From contig NZ_PIQA01000003.1 of assembly GCF_003987095.1 (NCBI RefSeq), positions 288,882 to 352,881 of the forward strand: a stretch of 64,000 nt of DNA, given 5' to 3'. Within the stretch, counting starts at the first letter, position 1. Each line of letters opens with the position of its first letter. The DNA comes from Idiomarina piscisalsi. GTDB lineage: Bacteria > Pseudomonadota > Gammaproteobacteria > Enterobacterales > Alteromonadaceae. Position numbers and translations under genes: made by a program. Below, piece after piece: positions 58,829-64,000 of the stretch. The notes beneath the pieces are model-generated. The model worked only from the letters and a program-made list of their open reading frames with translations, did no database searches and had not been told where the DNA came from.

Positions 58829-61648
58829 ATGGATAACATTGAAGTACGCGGTGCGCGAACGCACAACCTGAAAAATTTCAATCTGACGATACCCCGTGAC
58901 AAACTTATTGTCATCACCGGCTTATCCGGCTCTGGTAAGTCGTCGTTAGCTTTCGATACACTCTATGCAGAGGGTCAGCGCCGTTACGTCGAGTCATTGT
59001 CGGCCTACGCGCGTCAGTTCTTATCGCTGATGGAAAAGCCCGATGTAGACAGTATTGAAGGTCTGTCTCCTGCTATCTCCATTGAGCAAAAGTCGACATC
59101 TCATAACCCGCGCTCAACTGTGGGTACTATTACCGAAATTTATGACTATTTGCGCTTAATGTACGCACGCGTTGGTGAGCCACGTTGTCCAACTCATGAC
59201 GTGGCACTGGCTGCACAAACGGTCTCGCAAATGGTCGACAAAGTGCTTGATGCGCCAGAAGGCGAGAAGCGCATGTTATTAGCGCCCATTATTCAAAACC
59301 GCAAAGGCGAGCATTTAAAAGTTCTAGAAAACCTCGCGTTACAGGGCTTTATTCGCGCACGTATCGACGGTGAAATTTGCGACTTAAGTGATCCGCCGCC
59401 ATTAGAACTGCAGAAAAAGCACACCATTGAAGTGGTTGTAGACCGTTTTAAAGTTCGCGAAGGTTTAGAGCAACGCTTAGCCGAGTCTTTTGAAACCGCT
59501 TTAGAGTTAAGTGGTGGTACGGCGCTGGTTGCTCCTATGGAAGGCGACGGAGACACCTTAGTGTTCTCAGCGAACTTCGCCTGTCCGCATTGCGGATACA
59601 GTATGCAGGAGTTGGAGCCTCGCCTGTTCTCATTCAATAACCCAGCGGGGGCTTGTACCACTTGCGACGGTTTAGGCGTTGAGCAGTTTTTTGACCCGAA
59701 AAAGGTCATTGTTAACGACGAGATTTCCTTAACCGGTGGAGCTATTCGTGGCTGGGACAAACGGAACTTTTATTACTACCAAATGCTGCAGTCACTGGCT
59801 AAGCATTATGGATTTAAGCTGTCTGAGCCATTTAAAGACTTACCGGAAGATATTCGGAATATCATTCTGTTCGGCAGCGGAAAAGAAGAGATACAATTTA
59901 CCTATATGAATGACCGCGGCGATAAAGTCGTCCGCGAACATGCCTTCGAAGGCATTATTCCAAACATGCAGCGCCGCTATCGCGAAACTGAATCTCAAGC
60001 AGTTCGCGAAGAGTTGTCGAAGTACGTTGCAACACAACCTTGTAAAAGTTGTCATGGCACGCGCCTGCGCACTGAGGCCCGCCACGTCTTTATTAACAAT
60101 GTGACTTTACCGGAAGTTGTCGAGCAGTCCATTGGTGACGCTATGACCTTCTTCCAACAATTAGACTTGGAAGGTCAACGCGCTCAAATAGCTGAGAAAA
60201 TCCTTAAAGAAATTAACGACCGGCTGCGCTTTTTGGTGAACGTAGGCCTTAATTACCTGAGCTTGTCGCGCAGTGCAGAAACGTTATCTGGTGGCGAAGC
60301 TCAGCGTATCCGTCTGGCCAGCCAAATTGGTGCCGGCTTAGTCGGTGTTATGTATGTTCTTGATGAGCCCAGTATTGGTTTGCATCAGCGCGATAATGAG
60401 CGCTTGTTAAATACCCTGACGCACCTGCGGGACTTAGGTAACACGGTTATTGTCGTAGAACACGATGAAGACGCAATTCGTCAGTCTGATCATGTCATTG
60501 ACATAGGTCCGGGCGCCGGTGTCCACGGTGGTGAGATTATCGCTCAGGGCAACGTTGACGACATCATTGAAAGTAAGGACTCGCTAACCGGGGACTACTT
60601 GTCTGGCCGTAAAGTGATTGATGTGCCTGCAGAACGACATAAGCCTGATGACCGCCAGCTCGTCATAAAGGGGGCCAGCGGTAATAACCTTAAAAATGTC
60701 ACTATGAAGTTGCCGCTTGGCATCATGACCTGCGTTACCGGGGTATCAGGGTCGGGTAAGTCGACTCTGGTCAATGACACGCTGTTTAAAATAGCCCACA
60801 GAGAGCTTAACGGCGCAACAGCCGATGTTCCGTCACCTTATGAAAGTGTCGATGGGTTCCAGTATTTAGATAAGGTTGTCGATATCGATCAAAGCCCGAT
60901 TGGTCGGACACCACGCTCTAACCCGGCGACTTATACCGGCATATTCACGCCTATTCGCGAGCTTTTCGCTGGTGTTCCTGAAGCGCGGGCTCGTGGCTAC
61001 AAACCAGGCCGTTTTAGCTTTAATGTGCGCGGTGGACGCTGTGAAGCATGTCAGGGCGACGGCGTTATTAAAGTTGAAATGCACTTCTTGCCGGATGTCT
61101 ACGTGCCTTGCGATATTTGTAAAGGAAAACGCTACAACCGTGAAACGCTTGAAATTCAGTACAAAGGCAAAAACATTCATGAAGTACTGGAAATGACCAT
61201 AGAAGACGCACGTGAATTCTTCGATCCAATTCCGGCAATAGCGCGTAAACTACAAACGCTCATGGATGTTGGATTGTCATACGTTCGCTTGGGTCAGTCG
61301 GCGACAACGCTCTCCGGTGGTGAAGCGCAACGTGTCAAACTGTCGCGCGAGCTATCCAAGCGAGACACCGGTAAGACACTGTATATTCTGGATGAGCCAA
61401 CGACGGGTCTGCATTTCCACGATATTAAACAGTTATTAGCCGTGATTCATCGCTTACGCGATCATGGCAATACGGTTGTTGTCATAGAGCACAACTTAGA
61501 TGTCATTAAGACAGCCGACTGGATTATTGATCTTGGTCCTGAAGGTGGCTCAGGCGGCGGTGAAATACTCTGCGAAGGCACGCCAGAAGCTATTTGTGAG
61601 AATAAACAATCGCATACGGCACGTTTTCTAAAGCCGATGCTAAACTAA
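58829..61648 (+). CDS. uvrA: Excinuclease ABC subunit A
   Basis: UvrA is the damage-sensing ATPase dimer of nucleotide excision repair. Two ABC modules: GLSGSGKSS near residue 31 and GVSGSGKST near residue 640, each with an LSGGEAQR signature. Zinc-finger cysteines [19 protein letters not shown] and CEACQGDG...[15 protein letters not shown]. 939 residues, full length. No clear LexA box was found in the upstream 130 bases. Confidence 0.98.
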   Translation: MDNIEVRGARTHNLKNFNLTIPRDKLIVITGLSGSGKSSLAFDTLYAEGQRRYVESLSAYARQFLSLMEKPDVDSIEGLSPAISIEQKSTSHNPRSTVGTITEIYDYLRLMYARVGEPRCPTHDVALAAQTVSQMVDKVLDAPEGEKRMLLAPIIQNRKGEHLKVLENLALQGFIRARIDGEICDLSDPPPLELQKKHTIEVVVDRFKVREGLEQRLAESFETALELSGGTALVAPMEGDGDTLVFSANFACPHCGYSMQELEPRLFSFNNPAGACTTCDGLGVEQFFDPKKVIVNDEISLTGGAIRGWDKRNFYYYQMLQSLAKHYGFKLSEPFKDLPEDIRNIILFGSGKEEIQFTYMNDRGDKVVREHAFEGIIPNMQRRYRETESQAVREELSKYVATQPCKSCHGTRLRTEARHVFINNVTLPEVVEQSIGDAMTFFQQLDLEGQRAQIAEKILKEINDRLRFLVNVGLNYLSLSRSAETLSGGEAQRIRLASQIGAGLVGVMYVLDEPSIGLHQRDNERLLNTLTHLRDLGNTVIVVEHDEDAIRQSDHVIDIGPGAGVHGGEIIAQGNVDDIIESKDSLTGDYLSGRKVIDVPAERHKPDDRQLVIKGASGNNLKNVTMKLPLGIMTCVTGVSGSGKSTLVNDTLFKIAHRELNGATADVPSPYESVDGFQYLDKVVDIDQSPIGRTPRSNPATYTGIFTPIRELFAGVPEARARGYKPGRFSFNVRGGRCEACQGDGVIKVEMHFLPDVYVPCDICKGKRYNRETLEIQYKGKNIHEVLEMTIEDAREFFDPIPAIARKLQTLMDVGLSYVRLGQSATTLSGGEAQRVKLSRELSKRDTGKTLYILDEPTTGLHFHDIKQLLAVIHRLRDHGNTVVVIEHNLDVIKTADWIIDLGPEGGSGGGEILCEGTPEAICENKQSHTARFLKPMLN

Positions 61649-61659
61649 AAGGAAGCAGT

Positions 61660-62067
61660 ATGTTAACGGAAGACTTTAAAGTTCGATTTTATGAAACCGA
61701 TGCGCTAGGCCATGTGAATAACACGGTCATACCCGGCTGGATTGAAACCGGCCGGCTGCCGATATTCGAGTTTTTCGGTGAAATGTCGCCAGAAACTCAA
61801 AGCTTAATTGTAGCACGACTGGAAGTGGACTATTTGTTCCCAATTTACTTTGGCAGCCCGGTTACAGTAAACACTTACGTCACCAGAATGGGCGGCAGCT
61901 CATTTGATATTACGACCGAAGTTTGGCAGAAAGACAAACTCTGCGCTAAAGGTAAGTCTGTGTTGGTTTATTTCGACTATCAAAAGGAGTGTTCAGTGAA
62001 GCTACCTCAGGATATACGAGATCGACTGGCAACAATAACGCATCCGGAGCACTCTCTTGACGCGTGA
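61660..62067 (+). CDS. Acyl-CoA thioesterase, hotdog fold (4HBT/YbgC type)
   Basis: A 135-residue hotdog-fold protein. KVRFYETDALGHVNNTVIPGWIETGRL carries the Asp-containing active-site motif of 4-hydroxybenzoyl-CoA/YbgC-type thioesterases (ExDxxGHVNN). It probably hydrolyses an acyl-CoA; the substrate cannot be told. GGAAG SD. Overlaps glsA by 11 bases. Confidence 0.88.
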   Translation: MLTEDFKVRFYETDALGHVNNTVIPGWIETGRLPIFEFFGEMSPETQSLIVARLEVDYLFPIYFGSPVTVNTYVTRMGGSSFDITTEVWQKDKLCAKGKSVLVYFDYQKECSVKLPQDIRDRLATITHPEHSLDA

Positions 62068-63013
62068 TATTGTTAGCGGCGGGCAGCAAATACATGCGCC
62101 TGACGATTTAACTCGCCTGCTGCGAGACATTCATGAGCAGGCAATGACGATAAAAACCGGCAAGGTGGCGGATTACATACCCGCCCTTGCCGCGGTTGAC
62201 CCTGAGCAATGCGCACTCACTCTCGCAACACTTGATGGCGAAACCTTCACGGTCGGTGATACACAGACCCAGTTTTCCATTCAATCTATTTCCAAAATTT
62301 TCGGCCTTATGTTAGCGATGGAGCGTCTGGGTGACGAATTATGGGAACGGGTGAAGATGGAGCCTTCAGGCCAAGCATTTAACTCGATTGTGCAGCTTGA
62401 ATGGGAAAAAGGCATACCTCGTAACCCAATGATTAACGCCGGTGCTATTTTAGTCAGTGACGTGCTTGTTAGTCACTACTCCGCTAGTAAAAACGCTGTA
62501 CTCAGCTTGGTACGTGGCCTTTGTGGTAACGAAGAAGTCTATGCTGATCATGAAGTTCATGAGTCGGAGAAAGATCACGGGCACCGCAATGCGGCTTTAG
62601 CTCATTTGATGAAAAGCTTTGGCAATATCGATTCGGACGTCGAAGAACTGCTCGATCACTACTTCTGGCAATGTGCGCTGTCGATGTCGTGTGAAAATTT
62701 GGCACGATCATTTACTTTTTTAGCAAATGACGGCGTATGTCCGTTTTCTAAAAAAGAAATTATGTCCAAGCGTGACTCGCAACGAATTAATGCCTTGCTT
62801 TCCACCAGCGGTATGTACGATCAAAGTGGTGAGTTTGCGTTTACTGTTGGCGTACCTGCGAAAAGTGGTGTTGGCGGCGGTATAGTCGCTATTGTACCTG
62901 ACTTTGGGGTTATTTCAGCCTGGAGTCCGCGCTTAAACGAGTTTGGCAACAGCGCTCGCGGTATGTTTATGGTGCGAGAAGTCGCGAATAAACTGGGGTT
63001 AAGCGTTTATTAA
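62057..63013 (+). CDS. glsA: Glutaminase (GlsA/GlsB family)
   Basis: Hydrolyses glutamine to glutamate and ammonia. Beta-lactamase-like serine hydrolase fold: SxxK in FSIQSISKIFG, EPSGQAFNSIVQLE, KGIPRNPMINAGAI, and the C-terminal PAKSGVGGGIVAIVP. 318 residues. The start is a TTG inside the thioesterase gene; no nearer ATG fits the conserved N-terminus. Ends 3 bases from the convergent binding-protein gene. Confidence 0.94.
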   Translation: MTRDIVSGGQQIHAPDDLTRLLRDIHEQAMTIKTGKVADYIPALAAVDPEQCALTLATLDGETFTVGDTQTQFSIQSISKIFGLMLAMERLGDELWERVKMEPSGQAFNSIVQLEWEKGIPRNPMINAGAILVSDVLVSHYSASKNAVLSLVRGLCGNEEVYADHEVHESEKDHGHRNAALAHLMKSFGNIDSDVEELLDHYFWQCALSMSCENLARSFTFLANDGVCPFSKKEIMSKRDSQRINALLSTSGMYDQSGEFAFTVGVPAKSGVGGGIVAIVPDFGVISAWSPRLNEFGNSARGMFMVREVANKLGLSVY

Positions 63014-63016
63014 GCT

Positions 63017-63811
63017 TTAGCGAATTGTGGACGGTCGATATAATTGAAAGCGTTCCATATTGAAACGTCGAAAAAGCCGGTCAATTTCCCCTTTTCTGCC
63101 TAACTCACTTAAAAACCGCTGCAATGTAGAAGCTTGAATCTTTTTAGAGTTGCCAACTAGTAAATGCAGGTCATATACGAAATCAGGCTTCTCTGCTAGA
63201 AGTAAGTCTTCGATATTAATTTGAGTTGAGCCTTCTAAAGCCGCTAACAACTCGTCATTGACTGTGGTTAAATCGATACGTCCACCTAACACCATTCGAA
63301 TATTTGTTATTCTTGAGTCTGCTAGATAAACGGCATAGTTATTTTTTAGCTCATTAGAGGATCGGAGTTCTCCGGCTATCAGGTAGTGATAACCTTTTAC
63401 CCCGGCAAGGCTTTTGCCCTTAAAGTTATTAAAAAATGCTTGTGAACGACCCTCTTTTTGCGCTGTAACTAGCCGCTCCTTTCCTCTCACAAGAGGAAAT
63501 GTTGAATCGACAGGAATACCCCTTTCTTCCCAGCCCCAAACCGGAGACTCGAAAAAAACAACATCGCAACAGCCGCCCTCGCTTAATGCTTCATAACGCG
63601 CAGAAGGTGGTATCACTTCAATCACAAATTCGTAATTGTTCTGATGAGCGTTCAGGCACTTAATCAACTCTCGGGTTAAATCAGTTTCTAAAATATCAGA
63701 AAAATAAGGTGGGTAGTCGTAGGCGGCAACATAGACCTTTGTCTGTGCTGCGATAGGAAAACTACAGAGTAATGCTGCGAAAAGCAGTAAAAAACGACCC
63801 AAAAGCTCCAC
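63017..63811 (-). CDS. Periplasmic substrate-binding protein, SBP_bac_3-like, orphan
   Basis: A 264-residue exported protein with a signal peptide ending IAAQ (about residue 22). It then shows the solute-binding family 3 pattern: VYVAAYDYPPYFSDI, LIKCLNAHQNN, GCCDVVFFESPVWGWEERG, and LVGNSKKIQASTLQRFLSELGRKGEIDRLFRRFN. No permease or ATPase genes are adjacent, so it may be a sensor-type or stand-alone binder. The ligand is unknown. Confidence 0.8.
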   Translation of the reverse strand: MELLGRFLLLFAALLCSFPIAAQTKVYVAAYDYPPYFSDILETDLTRELIKCLNAHQNNYEFVIEVIPPSARYEALSEGGCCDVVFFESPVWGWEERGIPVDSTFPLVRGKERLVTAQKEGRSQAFFNNFKGKSLAGVKGYHYLIAGELRSSNELKNNYAVYLADSRITNIRMVLGGRIDLTTVNDELLAALEGSTQINIEDLLLAEKPDFVYDLHLLVGNSKKIQASTLQRFLSELGRKGEIDRLFRRFNMERFQLYRPSTIR

Positions 63812-63904
63812 ACCTAGTTGTTATTGATGAAGATCACGACATTTCATCTTTCACTTTTGAGGCTTGAATGTCAAGAACTGTAAAGATGAGCCGTTCAACA
63901 GCCA

Positions 63905-63933
63905 TAAAAAAGCCCGGCATAAAGCCGGGCTTT
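63905..63933 (-). terminator. Intrinsic terminator of tuf
   Basis: Minus strand: GCCCGGC stem, five-base loop, GCCGGGC, then TTTTTT. Lies 21 bases beyond the EF-Tu stop codon. The 90 bases between it and the binding-protein start hold no gene. Confidence 0.88.
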
Positions 63934-63954
63934 GTATACGATACTTAAACCGTA

Positions 63955-64000
63955 TTAGTCTAGGATCTTAGATACAACGCCTGCACCTACAGTACGACCA
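63955..64000 (-). CDS. tuf: Elongation factor Tu, C-terminal end
   Basis: Only the last 14 codons plus stop are inside the window; the gene continues beyond the right edge. The translation GRTVGAGVVSKILD matches the EF-Tu C-terminus (domain 3) and ends in TAA. Confidence 0.93.
   Translation of the reverse strand, partial: GRTVGAGVVSKILD

Overview
The window is a chromosomal segment of a marine gammaproteobacterium. Gene orders shared with Vibrio, Shewanella and other Alteromonadales point that way: the mraZ-murD division cluster, lpoA-yraN-diaA-dolP, sspBA-petCBA-rpsI-rplM-zapE-zapG-degQ-degS, murA-ibaG-mlaBCDEF, kdsDC-lptCAB-rpoN-hpf-ptsN-rapZ-npr, tldD-yhdP-rng-maf-mreDCB, and ssb-yajR-uvrA. 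Moderate GC content and protein flavour suggest an Idiomarina-like organism; that genus call is inference. Almost everything is core genome. No tRNA, CRISPR array, prophage or insertion sequence was recognised.

Layout. Positions 1-7.6 kb (minus): murD (partial), mraY, murF, murE, ftsI, ftsL, rsmH, mraZ, with a promoter and MraZ-type repeats upstream. 7.7-10.3 kb: a membrane GGDEF-EAL protein facing the RNase P RNA gene. 10.3-14.5 kb: rsmI, divergent from lpoA-yraN-diaA-dolP. 14.5-20.7 kb (minus): sspB, sspA, the cytochrome bc1 genes petC/B/A, rpsI, rplM and zapE. 20.8-23.8 kb (plus): zapG, degQ, degS. 23.8-28.4 kb (minus): murA, ibaG and the Mla phospholipid transport operon. 28.5-29.1 kb: a TetR regulator with a probable operator in its own promoter. 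29.2-37.3 kb (plus): the KDO/LPS-transport, sigma-54 and nitrogen-PTS operon, ending in mgtE. 37.3-41.5 kb: pmbA and tldD around darP, then a nitrilase. 41.5-49.8 kb (minus): yhdP, rng, maf, mreD, mreC, mreB.

49.8-53.5 kb is the unusual part. It holds an exported coiled-coil/PEGA/FGE-like protein and then a chimeric reading frame. The N-terminal two thirds of the chimera resemble the MSHA pilus proteins MshI (PilM-like, then PilN-like). Its C-terminal third resembles a piece of MshQ, and the true MshQ C-terminus continues in another frame after a frameshift. In Vibrio and Alteromonadales the MSHA locus runs from mshI to mshQ and lies beside mreB, with ssb-uvrA at the far side. The chimera is therefore best read as the scar of a deletion that removed the whole MSHA type IV pilus locus while keeping both ends.

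53.7-64 kb: pyrC, tdk, an adenosine deaminase-like gene, ssb, yajR, uvrA, a thioesterase, a glutaminase, an orphan periplasmic binding protein, and the 3' end of an EF-Tu gene with its terminator.

Functionally the window is dominated by envelope construction: peptidoglycan precursors and septation, lipoprotein activation of PBP1A, LPS assembly, phospholipid asymmetry, rod shape and envelope stress proteases. Respiration (bc1), ribosome proteins and hibernation, and DNA repair make up most of the rest.
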